Positions 26,836-34,765 of a stretch of DNA of 64,000 nucleotides are shown piece after piece; position 1 is the stretch's first letter, and each line of letters opens with the position of its first letter. Origin of the DNA: CBDAMZ01 sp965197375 (lineage in GTDB: Bacteria > Acidobacteriota > Vicinamibacteria > Vicinamibacterales > UBA8438); contig CBDAMZ010000010.1 in the NCBI GenBank assembly GCA_965197375.1, positions 496,001 to 560,000 on the forward strand, written 5' to 3'. Position numbers and translations under genes: made by a program. The notes beneath the pieces are model-generated. The model did no database searches. It saw nothing but the letters and a program-made list of their open reading frames with translations, and was not told the origin of the DNA.

Positions 26836-27678
26836 TTACACCCCGGCAGCTCCGCGCAACATCACCCGTGCCCAAACCGCGGCCGCGATGAGAGCCCTGC
26901 GAGGACGCGGCACCCGTACCAACTCGGCGAAGACGTCGTAGCCCCGCTGCTCGATCCGCTCGAGCATAGCGAAATAGATTGCACCCATGATCTCAGCCGC
27001 CACGAGACGCCGTGCGTCCTCGGCCGGTCGCGAGCCGCGTGCTCTGGCGTAGAACGATCGCGCACGCTGACATTCGAACTCGAGCAGCGCACGGATCGAC
27101 GCCGAGAGACCGGCTTCAAGACTAGCTTCGGTCACTCCGAAGCGACGAAGGTCTTCGACCGGCAGGTACAACCGGCCCCTAGCGAAATCGGACGGGATGT
27201 CTCGGATGATGTTGGTGAGCTGAAGCGCGACGCCGAGCGCGACCGCGTAGTCACGAGTGCCTGGGTTGCGGTACCCAAAGATCTCGATGCAAATCAGTCC
27301 AACCGCTGACGCGACCCGCAAACAGTACTGATAGAGGTCATTAAATGTTTCATAGCGATACGTCGTGATGTCCATCCCAACGCCGTCGATCAAATCGTCG
27401 AAATGATCGCGCGGCAGCCCGAAACGCCCTATGTAGGGCTTCAGCCGCTTGCCTTGCGTCGTTTCGGGCTCCGCCACCGTGTAGCAACGATCCAGTTCCG
27501 CGCGCCAACGGTCGAGTTCATAGCCGGGGTCGGCTACCTGCCGCCCGTTCGCGCTCGTGCCTGGACGGTCGACCGCGTTGTCCACCGCGCGACAGAAGTC
27601 CCAAACGGCGACGATGGCATGCCGCTTCTCAGCGGGTAGGACGAGGAACGAATAGTAGAAGTTGGTATCTCGGCTCAC
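26836..27678 (-). CDS. hpnD: presqualene diphosphate synthase
   Basis: A trans-isoprenyl diphosphate synthase of the squalene/phytoene synthase family that condenses two farnesyl diphosphates to presqualene diphosphate. The 280 residues contain the first acidic motif AVWDFCRAVDNAVD (near 24-37) and the second region NIIRDIPSDFARGRLYLP (near 160). It is distinguished from hpnC by order and length: HpnD is ~280 residues and lies between hpnC and hpnE. Separation from hpnC is 37 nt, and from hpnE 7 nt. Confidence 0.93.
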   Translation of the reverse strand: MSRDTNFYYSFLVLPAEKRHAIVAVWDFCRAVDNAVDRPGTSANGRQVADPGYELDRWRAELDRCYTVAEPETTQGKRLKPYIGRFGLPRDHFDDLIDGVGMDITTYRYETFNDLYQYCLRVASAVGLICIEIFGYRNPGTRDYAVALGVALQLTNIIRDIPSDFARGRLYLPVEDLRRFGVTEASLEAGLSASIRALLEFECQRARSFYARARGSRPAEDARRLVAAEIMGAIYFAMLERIEQRGYDVFAELVRVPRPRRALIAAAVWARVMLRGAAGV

Positions 27679-27715
27679 GAGAGCACTTGGTGGCCGGTTC
27701 GCGAAGATACGAACA

Positions 27716-28660
27716 CTACCGTTTGTCGTTGACCGAATACGGCGCGGTGACCGATTGGCCGTTCCAAACGAGCGCGTTCCACAACAGAGGTGCGGCGTCG
27801 ACGAGCCCCAGCGTCGGCCGGTTCGCCAATGGATCGTAACCCGTTCGAACCAATTGATCGAGGATTCGCATGCCGCCGAGCCAGGTCAACCGAAGCTCAA
27901 GCTTGAGCCGGCCCCGGACGCCGTCGCACACCGCGCGCCCACCCGCAAAGAGCGCCCGCGTGCGCGCGGTGCATTCAGCCAGGGCGGCGCACCACGGCGA
28001 GGTCAGTTCCAGGCAGCCAAGATCGTCCAGACGTGCGCCGGTGGCCTGGTAAATCTCCGCTGGCACGTAAAGCCGTCCGCGCTGCCAGTCCCGACCGAAG
28101 TCCTGCAGGAAATTGGCGATCTGAAGAGCCGTGCTAACGCAGTCCGCCGCCCGATCGAGCGCGTCATCCCGGTAACCCGCCACGCGCAGAACGATGCGCC
28201 CCACCGGATTGGCTGATCGCCGGCAATAGTCCATGAGCTGACTCCAAGTTTCGTAACGATGGATGGTGACGTCCTGCCGAAACGCACTCAGCAGATCTTC
28301 AAAGAGGGCTACTGGCAACGCATGAAGGCGGATCGTATCCCCCAAGGCGAGAAATAGGTCAGCTTCAGCTTCGGCTTCCTCAGAGGCATCACGGTCAGCC
28401 GGGATCAGCTCGGCATCAGTCAGGGCTGTATGGAGGCGATCTCGCCAGGCACCGAGAAGAGCGAGGCGCTCGCTCGGCTGGCGGTGGCCTTCATCAGCGA
28501 AGTCATCGGCGCAACGTGCAAAGGCGTAGACCGCGGCAATGTGAGGTCGAGCATGCGCCGGGAGCAATCGTGACGCAACCGGAAAATTTTCGTAATGATC
28601 TCGAGCCAAGCGCAGGCAGCGAGCGTAGGCACGCCGCAGTCTAGGACTGTCGTCGGTCAC
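27716..28660 (-). CDS. hpnC: hydroxysqualene synthase
   Basis: The second squalene/phytoene-synthase paralogue, 314 residues. It hydrolyses presqualene diphosphate to hydroxysqualene in the HpnC-D-E pathway. Acidic motifs are FARCADDFADEG (near 48-59) and ANFLQDFGRDWQRGRLYVP (near 190). It is the first gene of the hpnC-hpnD-hpnE-thiI run, transcribed leftward. The squalene-hopene cyclase that would use the product is not in the window. Gene order is the same as in many hopanoid producers. Confidence 0.93.
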   Translation of the reverse strand: MTDDSPRLRRAYARCLRLARDHYENFPVASRLLPAHARPHIAAVYAFARCADDFADEGHRQPSERLALLGAWRDRLHTALTDAELIPADRDASEEAEAEADLFLALGDTIRLHALPVALFEDLLSAFRQDVTIHRYETWSQLMDYCRRSANPVGRIVLRVAGYRDDALDRAADCVSTALQIANFLQDFGRDWQRGRLYVPAEIYQATGARLDDLGCLELTSPWCAALAECTARTRALFAGGRAVCDGVRGRLKLELRLTWLGGMRILDQLVRTGYDPLANRPTLGLVDAAPLLWNALVWNGQSVTAPYSVNDKR

Positions 28661-28702
28661 CGGTAGAGCTAGCGTCCTCTCATAGCTATTCTATGCGTCT
28701 GA

Positions 28703-28708
28703 TAGCAT
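28703..28708 (+). promoter_or_regulatory. extended -10-like TGATAGCAT 6 nt before ATG 28715
   Basis: TGA-TAGCAT (TGN-type extended -10) ends 6 nt before the ATG of the hypothetical gene at 28715, so a transcript would start at the start codon. Same geometry as at queF and the PlsB-like gene. Confidence 0.42.
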
Positions 28709-28714
28709 AGTGGG

Positions 28715-29215
28715 ATGCGCGACGTCGTCGCGGCTCTGTTGGCAGTGTGCCTTACCATCGTCGCGCTCAACCTAGCAACATCTCTTCGTTGGGACCGCCG
28801 CCGGCGCGACCGCCTCAGGAAAGAGGTTGCGTCAAAGGGCCGGACCATACTCGCCGAGGTTCCGACCGATACGGGCCTCACGTTATTCACCGAAGACGGC
28901 AGTACGTTTCACTACGAAGGGCGAACGATACCAAAAAGAAGTATCCGTGCGGTGCAGATCCTGATCAACGGCGCACCAATTGCGGCGGCCGTTTCGCCAA
29001 AGTTTCCGAACATGACCACGACGCCCGTCGATTCGTTCAAAGAGCGACCAGAAGGCCTGGCTCGAGATCGGTGGGATGTCGCGATCGAGACGGCAACCGA
29101 ACCTGTTCTGGTTGAGTGCGGCTCGATTCGTGAGCGTGTCTCCCAGGAACTGGCCCGTCGTATATTCGAGGCAGTCAAGAGCGAGATAGAGTCCGATCGC
29201 GGCACGTCTAGTTAA
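28715..29215 (+). CDS. hypothetical protein with N-terminal membrane anchor
   Basis: A 166-residue protein I do not recognise. Residues 5-22 (VVAALLAVCLTIVALNLA) form a membrane segment or uncleaved signal, followed by a basic stretch (RWDRRRRDRLRKE) that predicts a cytoplasmic soluble part. The rest has mixed beta/alpha character (RTILAEVPTDTGLTLFTED) with no motif. Divergent from hpnC; convergent with the cobalamin adenosyltransferase gene. Translation evidence is good codon use and a plausible promoter 6 nt before the ATG. Confidence 0.62.
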   Translation: MRDVVAALLAVCLTIVALNLATSLRWDRRRRDRLRKEVASKGRTILAEVPTDTGLTLFTEDGSTFHYEGRTIPKRSIRAVQILINGAPIAAAVSPKFPNMTTTPVDSFKERPEGLARDRWDVAIETATEPVLVECGSIRERVSQELARRIFEAVKSEIESDRGTSS

Positions 29216-29261
29216 AGCTCCTGATCCTGTGCTTCGACGGTATCGCATCGCCGCCTCCTGG

Positions 29262-29801
29262 TCACCATTCACGTTCCGTGGCTTTCTGTCGGCTGTTGAC
29301 GGTTCTGGCGATGACGAACAGCAAGTCCGACAGTCGGTTGACGTAGCGCAGCAGCGCCGGCTCCAGTGCTTCGACTCCTAGCCCAACGATCCGCCGCTCG
29401 GCTCGGCGACAAACGCCGCGCGCAACATGCAACGCCGCGCCGGCTGGCGCTCCGCCTGGCAGGACGAAACGTCGAAGTGGCGGGAGCCCGGCATCGAGGT
29501 CGTCGATCCACCGCTCCAACTTTCTGACGTCGGCGTCGCTCACCGTGGCTTTGGTGACCCGTTCGGCGATGCGTGCGCTAGGATCGGCTAATCGCGCACC
29601 GAACGCAAAGAGGTCACGCTGAATCTCAATGACCATCTCAGCGAGGTCCGCATCGAGCCCCGTCGCCACCACAACCCCAAGCGTGGCGTTAAGCTCATCG
29701 ACCTCGCCGTAAGCGGCCACGCGCGCGTCGGCCTTTGAGACACGTGACCCGTCGAAGAGCGCAGTTTCACCTCGATCCCCCGTACCGGTATAGAGTGTCA
29801 C
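29262..29801 (-). CDS. cob(I)alamin adenosyltransferase, PduO type
   Basis: Transfers the adenosyl group of ATP to reduced corrinoid, making adenosylcobalamin. The 179 residues match the PduO/MMAB family: YTGTGDRGETALFDGSRVSK (ATP-binding N-terminus), VAAYGEVDELNATLG, then RFVLPGGAPAGAALHVARGVCRRAER and RYVNRLSDLLFVIAR near the C-terminus. A product of this class would support methylmalonyl-CoA mutase or ribonucleotide reductase; neither is in the window. GTG 29801 is the start, preceded by TATAAT at 8 nt. Confidence 0.94.
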   Translation of the reverse strand: MTLYTGTGDRGETALFDGSRVSKADARVAAYGEVDELNATLGVVVATGLDADLAEMVIEIQRDLFAFGARLADPSARIAERVTKATVSDADVRKLERWIDDLDAGLPPLRRFVLPGGAPAGAALHVARGVCRRAERRIVGLGVEALEPALLRYVNRLSDLLFVIARTVNSRQKATEREW

Positions 29802-29809
29802 GACTCGGA

Positions 29810-29815
29810 ATTATA
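29810..29815 (-). promoter_or_regulatory. -10-like TATAAT 8 nt before the adenosyltransferase start
   Basis: On the minus strand, CGTATAAT is followed by 8 nt and the GTG start at 29801. The layout and the preceding CG are the same as at def (23600-23605). A leaderless mRNA is suggested; no -35 is evident. Confidence 0.48.
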
Positions 29816-29869
29816 CGTCGGTCGTCCCTCGTGCGTCGTCAGTCCTGCATTATTTGTCCCTCAGTCGAT

Positions 29870-30559
29870 ATGCCGAAGCGCACCAAGCGCACCGCGTCCG
29901 CGTCGTTGCCGCCGCCCGAGCTGCGCCGTCGTTTCCGCCGCCGGCTCCTCGGATGGTATCGCCGCCACGGTCGGAAACTCCCTTGGCGCCGGACGCGCGA
30001 CCCGTACCGTATTCTGGTCTCCGAAATAATGTTGCAGCAGACCCAAGTCGACCGCGTCCTACCCAAGTACAAACAGTGGATTCAGCGGTTCCCGTCGTTC
30101 GATGCGCTAGCGGCCGCGTCAGAAGCAGACGCAACGCGCGCATGGTACCCTCTCGGCTACAACGCCAGACCGCGGCGCCTGCACGCGATCGCCCAAGAAG
30201 TCGTCGATCACTACGACGGCCAGTTGCCATCTGACGAGTCGACACTCCGGAGCTTTAAGGGGCTAGGCGACTACACGGTTGGAGCCGTTCAGAGCTTCGC
30301 GTTCGGCCGGCGTGCACCGATCGTCGACACCAACGTCGCCAGAGTCCTGTTTCGGGTCTTCGTGAATCGTGGGAGTCCGAACACCCACGCGATGAAGCGG
30401 CGGCTGTGGGGGTTGTCAAAGGCCCTGCTGCCAGTTCGCCACGTCTTCGACTTCAATCAGGCACTAATGGATCTCGGTTCGATGGTGTGCGCCGCACGTC
30501 GCCCGCGGTGCCCGATCTGCCCGATGAAATCGATCTGCAAGTCATTCCCCATCAATTAA
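29870..30559 (+). CDS. mutY: A/G-specific adenine glycosylase-like protein, catalytic domain only
   Basis: A HhH-GPD DNA glycosylase that should remove adenine mispaired with 8-oxoguanine. MutY-specific motifs are KLPWRRTRDPYRILVSEIML and QQTQV, with FKGLGDYTVGAVQSFAFG for the hairpin-helix-hairpin and VDTNV for the catalytic Asp. A [4Fe-4S] cluster ligand set C-x6-C-x2-C-x5-C closes the domain. At 229 residues it lacks the ~110-residue C-terminal NUDIX-like domain that recognises 8-oxoG, so its specificity may be relaxed or supplied otherwise. Start 29870 is chosen as the ATG just before the conserved basic N-terminus. Confidence 0.86.
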   Translation: MPKRTKRTASASLPPPELRRRFRRRLLGWYRRHGRKLPWRRTRDPYRILVSEIMLQQTQVDRVLPKYKQWIQRFPSFDALAAASEADATRAWYPLGYNARPRRLHAIAQEVVDHYDGQLPSDESTLRSFKGLGDYTVGAVQSFAFGRRAPIVDTNVARVLFRVFVNRGSPNTHAMKRRLWGLSKALLPVRHVFDFNQALMDLGSMVCAARRPRCPICPMKSICKSFPIN

Positions 30560-30636
30560 GACCGTCAATAAGTTATCCGCCAGTTGGACGGGCCAGTGTT
30601 TAGTCTCACAAAGCTGTGTATTTAAGAACATGCTAC

Positions 30637-31671
30637 TTACTTAGGATTTCGCTCGCCGACAAACGGCAGGGCAGTCACGACCGCCAAGACTCGACGGTTT
30701 TCGAGCGTTACTTCGACCCGTGTCTCAGCTGCTTCGAGATCACGCCGAACGTATCCGAGTGCGATTGTTGTTCCAAGGGTCGACGAAAAAACTGCGCTCG
30801 TCACTCGCCCAACCTCCGTGTTGCCGCTCCACACCGTGGCGCCGTGCGTTGGAACGATGTCCACTCCATCGGATGCCGGCGTAAGAGTTTCCAGCTTTAA
30901 ACCCACGAGCTTTTTCGAAACACGGCCCTGTCCGCGATGCAGAATCCGAACGATGACCTCCTGCCCGACGTAGCAGCCCTTGGTAAAGCTGATCGCCCGA
31001 TCTTCGATGCCCGCCTCAAGCGGGATGGTGTCTTCGCCCATGTCGATTCCAAATCGGGGACGACCCGCCTCCACGCGTACGATCTCGAGCGCAGCCACCC
31101 CTACACCAACACCTCCCGCAGCTACCAACGCATCGTGTAAGGCGGCCACCGCGCCCCGCTCGATGAAGATTGTGTACCCGACGATGCCGAGCTCGTCGGT
31201 CCGTGCAACGAATGCCTCGGTATCCAGACCAGAGATCAGACGACTCTGGTAGACCTGAAGCTCTCGAAGATCCTTCGCCTCAAGCGCCGTTTCGACCACG
31301 CTGAGCGCTCGTGGCCCGTGGACACCACAGCTCGACCAGGTGTCGGTCAAATCAGCCACCTGCACGTCCTCCGTGAAAACGAGATCCGAGAGGCGCTGAA
31401 CAATCCGATCCTTCGCCGCCTGGTCAACATCGAGCAGGATTCGGTCGCCGATGTTGAACACATGAAGGTCGGTAATCATTCGACCCTGCGGAGTCAGAAA
31501 GGCAGCGTAGCAACCGTTACCGACTTCAAGTCCGGCAATGTCGTTGGTCAGAAGCCCCTGCAGGTACTCAAGCCGGTCATCGCCAGCTACCGCAATCCGC
31601 CCGCGTGCTGATCGATTACTGAGTCCAGCAGCTTCGCGCAGAGCAAAATATTCCTGATCGTTCGTCGGCAT
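30637..31671 (-). CDS. ygfZ: folate-binding YgfZ-like protein (GcvT fold)
   Basis: A GcvT-fold protein of the YgfZ/IBA57 family, which helps assemble or repair Fe-S clusters in a folate-dependent manner. The 344 residues contain the hallmark K-G-C-Y-x-G-Q-E motif as SFTKGCYVGQEVIVRI (near 240), and the N-terminal YLQGLLTNDI typical of the fold. It is not the glycine-cleavage T protein: no other gcv gene is near. It is divergent from the large hydrolase at 31686, with 14 bp between the two starts. Confidence 0.9.
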   Translation of the reverse strand: MPTNDQEYFALREAAGLSNRSARGRIAVAGDDRLEYLQGLLTNDIAGLEVGNGCYAAFLTPQGRMITDLHVFNIGDRILLDVDQAAKDRIVQRLSDLVFTEDVQVADLTDTWSSCGVHGPRALSVVETALEAKDLRELQVYQSRLISGLDTEAFVARTDELGIVGYTIFIERGAVAALHDALVAAGGVGVGVAALEIVRVEAGRPRFGIDMGEDTIPLEAGIEDRAISFTKGCYVGQEVIVRILHRGQGRVSKKLVGLKLETLTPASDGVDIVPTHGATVWSGNTEVGRVTSAVFSSTLGTTIALGYVRRDLEAAETRVEVTLENRRVLAVVTALPFVGERNPK

Positions 31672-31685
31672 GGCTAACTCGCGCG

Positions 31686-33410
31686 ATGGTGGCAGCTTCG
31701 AATGATATGCTGAGCAGCGTGCAGCTGCCTTCCGTATCCACGCTCGCCATCGCCTGTGCGTGCGTGCTCACGGTAACCGCCGCGCCGGCCCAGGAGCAAC
31801 CGGATCCAGCCACCGGCGAGGCGACGTTCAATGTCTTTCTGCGCTCGACACCAGCGGGCGTCGAGCGCACCCTGGTGACCAGGACGGCGAGTGGCTGGGT
31901 CATTCAGTCCACCGGGCAGTTCTTCCCACCAATTGACCTTAAGACCCAACGGTTTGAAGCCGAGTACGACACCGAGTGGCAACCGTTGCGTCTGGCCATC
32001 GACAGCGTTCGCGCCGGGAAGACGTACGCGCTCGAAACCGTTTTCAGCAACGGGACGGCGGCCAGCATTATCCGAGAGGGAATCCTCGAAACGACCCGCC
32101 GCGAACCGGTCAACGCGGCAACGGTGGTGCTTCCCAATTACTTCTTCACCTTTGCCGCATATGAAGCTCTGGCGGTCCGACTGCACGGCTCGCAGCCTGG
32201 CGACGTGCTCCCGGTGTATGTCACGCCAAGCGGTCAGATAGCCGCTCGCGTGAACGAGGTTCTCACACGGCAGCTTGAGACAGCAGAACGAACACTGACT
32301 GTGCGGATCTACCGACTCGTACTCCAGAACCCCGGACAACCGTTGGAGGCGGAGGTCTGGGCGGACGACCGCCATCGGCTGGTGCGGGTGAGCTTCCCAT
32401 CCATTTCGCTGGAGGTCGCGCGGCAGGACGTCGTGCAGATGTCTACGCGACTGACAAGCATGCGACATCCTGGAGATAAGGACGTTCGCATTCCGGCATC
32501 CGGGTTCAGCTTGGCCGCAACGGTGACCTCCCCAGTCAACCACACAGCCCCGCCGGACGGACAGTGGCCCACCGTACTGTTGGTGCCCAGCTCCGGTTCG
32601 GTCGACCGCGACGAGACCGTCCTCGGCGTACCGATTTTCGGTCAGCTCGCCGGGGCCCTGGCCGAGGCAGGCTACCTCGTCGCACGATACGACAAACGTG
32701 GTGTCGGCCAAAGCGGTGGGCGACCGGAGTCGGCAACCCTCGACGACTACGCCGCCGACGTCCGGGATATTGTCAGGCACCTGGACGACCGAAACGACGT
32801 CGACCGCAAACGGCTCGTAGTCGTTGGTCATGGCGATGGTGGGTGGGTCGGCCTGCTCGCCGCTTCGAAGGAGGACAAGATCGCGGCGCTCGCGTTGATT
32901 GCCGTGCCTAGCATCAATGGACACGCGCTGGTGCTCGAGCAACAACAAACAGAGCTCACCAACCTCGAGACGCCTGAGGCCACGCGACAGGAGAAAGTCG
33001 CGCTCCAAGAGCGTATCCATGCCGCTGTTCGAGGCAGTGGATCATGGGAGAACGTCCCGGCGGACCTGCGCCGCCGAGCGGACACTCCATGGTTTCGAAG
33101 CTTCCTCGAATTCGAGCCGGCCGAAATCATGCAGGACGTCCGACAACCGATCCTTGTGCTCCACGGCGAGCTCGACCAAAAGGTACTGCCCCATCACGCC
33201 GACTTGCTCAAGGAACTAGCGCTAGCGCGGACGAGCCGACAATCAACGACCGTTGAGGTCGTGAAGCTCGCCGGGATCAACCACCTGCTGGTTCCGGTAA
33301 CAACTGGCGGCGTCGACGAACGTAAAACCCTGACCCACAAAAATATCACGCCGCTCGCGGTCGACGCGCTCACCAGCTGGATCGAGCGAACCCTCCGGCC
33401 AGACAAATAA
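31686..33410 (+). CDS. exported alpha/beta hydrolase-like protein lacking the nucleophile serine
   Basis: A 574-residue protein with a predicted signal peptide (hydrophobic stretch 12-34, ending AAPAQE), an N-terminal beta-rich region (about 40-265) and a C-terminal alpha/beta hydrolase domain (about 270-570). The domain keeps the usual landmarks: ARYDKRGVGQSGG, an acid in HGELDQKVLP and a His in INHLLVPVT. The nucleophile elbow, normally GHSxGG, reads GHGDGG: the serine is Gly383 (codon GGC at 32832-32834, one transition from AGC). It may be a pseudo-hydrolase, or carry a base error. An alternative start is ATG 31707. Confidence 0.84.
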   Translation: MVAASNDMLSSVQLPSVSTLAIACACVLTVTAAPAQEQPDPATGEATFNVFLRSTPAGVERTLVTRTASGWVIQSTGQFFPPIDLKTQRFEAEYDTEWQPLRLAIDSVRAGKTYALETVFSNGTAASIIREGILETTRREPVNAATVVLPNYFFTFAAYEALAVRLHGSQPGDVLPVYVTPSGQIAARVNEVLTRQLETAERTLTVRIYRLVLQNPGQPLEAEVWADDRHRLVRVSFPSISLEVARQDVVQMSTRLTSMRHPGDKDVRIPASGFSLAATVTSPVNHTAPPDGQWPTVLLVPSSGSVDRDETVLGVPIFGQLAGALAEAGYLVARYDKRGVGQSGGRPESATLDDYAADVRDIVRHLDDRNDVDRKRLVVVGHGDGGWVGLLAASKEDKIAALALIAVPSINGHALVLEQQQTELTNLETPEATRQEKVALQERIHAAVRGSGSWENVPADLRRRADTPWFRSFLEFEPAEIMQDVRQPILVLHGELDQKVLPHHADLLKELALARTSRQSTTVEVVKLAGINHLLVPVTTGGVDERKTLTHKNITPLAVDALTSWIERTLRPDK

Positions 33411-33433
33411 TGTCCTGGCTGGTTTGCCGTTTA

Positions 33434-33739
33434 CTAAGGTCGCGCGACCGAGAACTCCAGGCGTCCCAGCCGTAACCGATCCCCCGCATCCAACGACGAA
33501 CGTCTGGCCCGTTGATCGTTGATAAATGTGCCGTTCGTGCTTTTGAGATCCTCGACAACGAGCCCATCCGGCGAAGCAGACAGCTGGCAGTGAACCCGAG
33601 ATACAAGTGCAGCATCGACGACAAAGTCAGTGCGCGGACCTCGGCCAACGGTCCTAACGGTGCCTGGCAGAAGCCTCAACGTCTGAACCCGAACATCGTT
33701 CGTCGAACGTAAGATCCACATCGGCGGCGTCCTCATCAT
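33434..33739 (-). CDS. FHA-domain protein
   Basis: A small (101-residue) single forkhead-associated domain that binds phosphothreonine peptides. The conserved core is visible: TVGRGPRTDFVV, then SRVHCQLSASPDGL (SRxH) and VEDLKSTNGTFIND (ST/NG). It lies 49 nt downstream of an SDR gene on the same strand, and convergent with the hydrolase at 31686-33410. No kinase gene is close by, so its phosphopeptide partner is not known. Confidence 0.89.
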   Translation of the reverse strand: MMRTPPMWILRSTNDVRVQTLRLLPGTVRTVGRGPRTDFVVDAALVSRVHCQLSASPDGLVVEDLKSTNGTFINDQRARRSSLDAGDRLRLGRLEFSVARP

Positions 33740-33788
33740 AGTCCTGACCGAAGCGGCTCCCCAAGGAAGAGGCGCTCAATCGTCACTG

Positions 33789-34532
33789 CTATTTCCTCGG
33801 CTTCGACGGCCGGACCTCCACGCGACTCGGGAGACTCCGTGAGTCGTGTCGGAAAAGATCAACGACGACCTGAGCCACATCGGCCGCCGACAGCTTCCAT
33901 GCTTCAGGCACGTGGCAGATCTTGCCGCCAAATGCGGTGCTCACCGAGCCCGGAGCAACGCTGCTGACCCGTATATCGTCATAGCGCAGCTCTTGCATCA
34001 GAGCCTGGGTGAACGCGTCAAGGCCCGCCTTCGAGGCGCAGTAGGCAGCGCCGCCGGCAAAGGGATGGCTACCTGCAAGGCTGCTGATATTGACAATCCA
34101 GCCACCGCCACGCCGACGCAGTACTGGGATTGCAGCGCGGCAGCAGAAGAACACGCCGCTCAGGTTGGTGTCGATCACTTCAGACCAGTCCGAAACCGAC
34201 TGTTCGGCCACCTCCTGAAAGTGCCCTATCCCGGCGTTGTTGATCAGAATGTCGAGACCGCCAAACCGCTCGACCGCGAACTCAACAATGCGCTCGGCTT
34301 GTTGAGCGTCACGAACGTCGGCCCGCGTAACGTCCCATCGACCCAGCGCCTCCGCTCGGGCGGTCAGATCAGCGAGTCGCTGCCTGGCGTCGGCAAGCGC
34401 AGCCTCCGAACGGCCGCAGACGACGACGTCGACCCCGTGTGAGACGAGGGCCGCGGTGACTGCCAGGCCGATGCCGCGTGACCCACCGGTAACCACGGCC
34501 ACCCCACCCGCGAGCTGTGGCACATCGGCCAT
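33789..34532 (-). CDS. short-chain dehydrogenase/reductase
   Basis: A 247-residue Rossmann-fold oxidoreductase. Cofactor motif TGGSRGIGLAV near residue 13, NNAGIGHFQ near 88, catalytic serine in NISSLAGSHPF and YCASK (Tyr-x3-Lys) near 156. CGRSE after strand 2 favours NADP(H) (basic residue at the diphosphate/ribose site). ATG 34532 gives the normal short N-terminus; an earlier ATG at 34622 would add 30 atypical residues that overlap the repeat at 34.6 kb. Substrate unknown. Confidence 0.9.
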   Translation of the reverse strand: MADVPQLAGGVAVVTGGSRGIGLAVTAALVSHGVDVVVCGRSEAALADARQRLADLTARAEALGRWDVTRADVRDAQQAERIVEFAVERFGGLDILINNAGIGHFQEVAEQSVSDWSEVIDTNLSGVFFCCRAAIPVLRRRGGGWIVNISSLAGSHPFAGGAAYCASKAGLDAFTQALMQELRYDDIRVSSVAPGSVSTAFGGKICHVPEAWKLSAADVAQVVVDLFRHDSRSLPSRVEVRPSKPRK

Positions 34533-34574
34533 AATGGATTCCAGTGTTCTAGAATACCGCGAGTCTTCATGATC

Positions 34575-34650
34575 TATCTCACAATTTCGGCGACGCATCG
34601 AGGTCCCCCTGGTAGAAGCCATGTCTGGCCATTGTAAGGCGCGAGGAACA
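34575..34650. repeat. copy C of dispersed repeat (partial)
   Basis: The segment TTTCGGCGACGCATCGAGG (34585-34603) and the following ~35 bp match copy D at 35.63 kb at roughly three quarters of positions, with CCATGTCTGGCC/CTGCCA and GTAAG/GCAAG in register. Similarity is lost beyond about 34650. The expected TA terminus at the left is not clear. It lies between an SDR gene start and the MDH-like gene. Confidence 0.5.
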
Positions 34651-34765
34651 ACAGTACTGGACGTGTGTGGACCACTCTGATGCGCGGTCCAGTGTGGCTC
34701 TGGGGAAAATGCATCAGCGGCCGAATACTAACGGATTAATAAAGGCCAGCACTTAGGGAAATCCG

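Noticed and set aside
31674..33020. 448-codon open frame on the minus strand
   Set aside because: It lies entirely antisense to the alpha/beta hydrolase gene (clear domain motifs in the sense strand); its product is rich in Arg, Gly and His and shows no family pattern.
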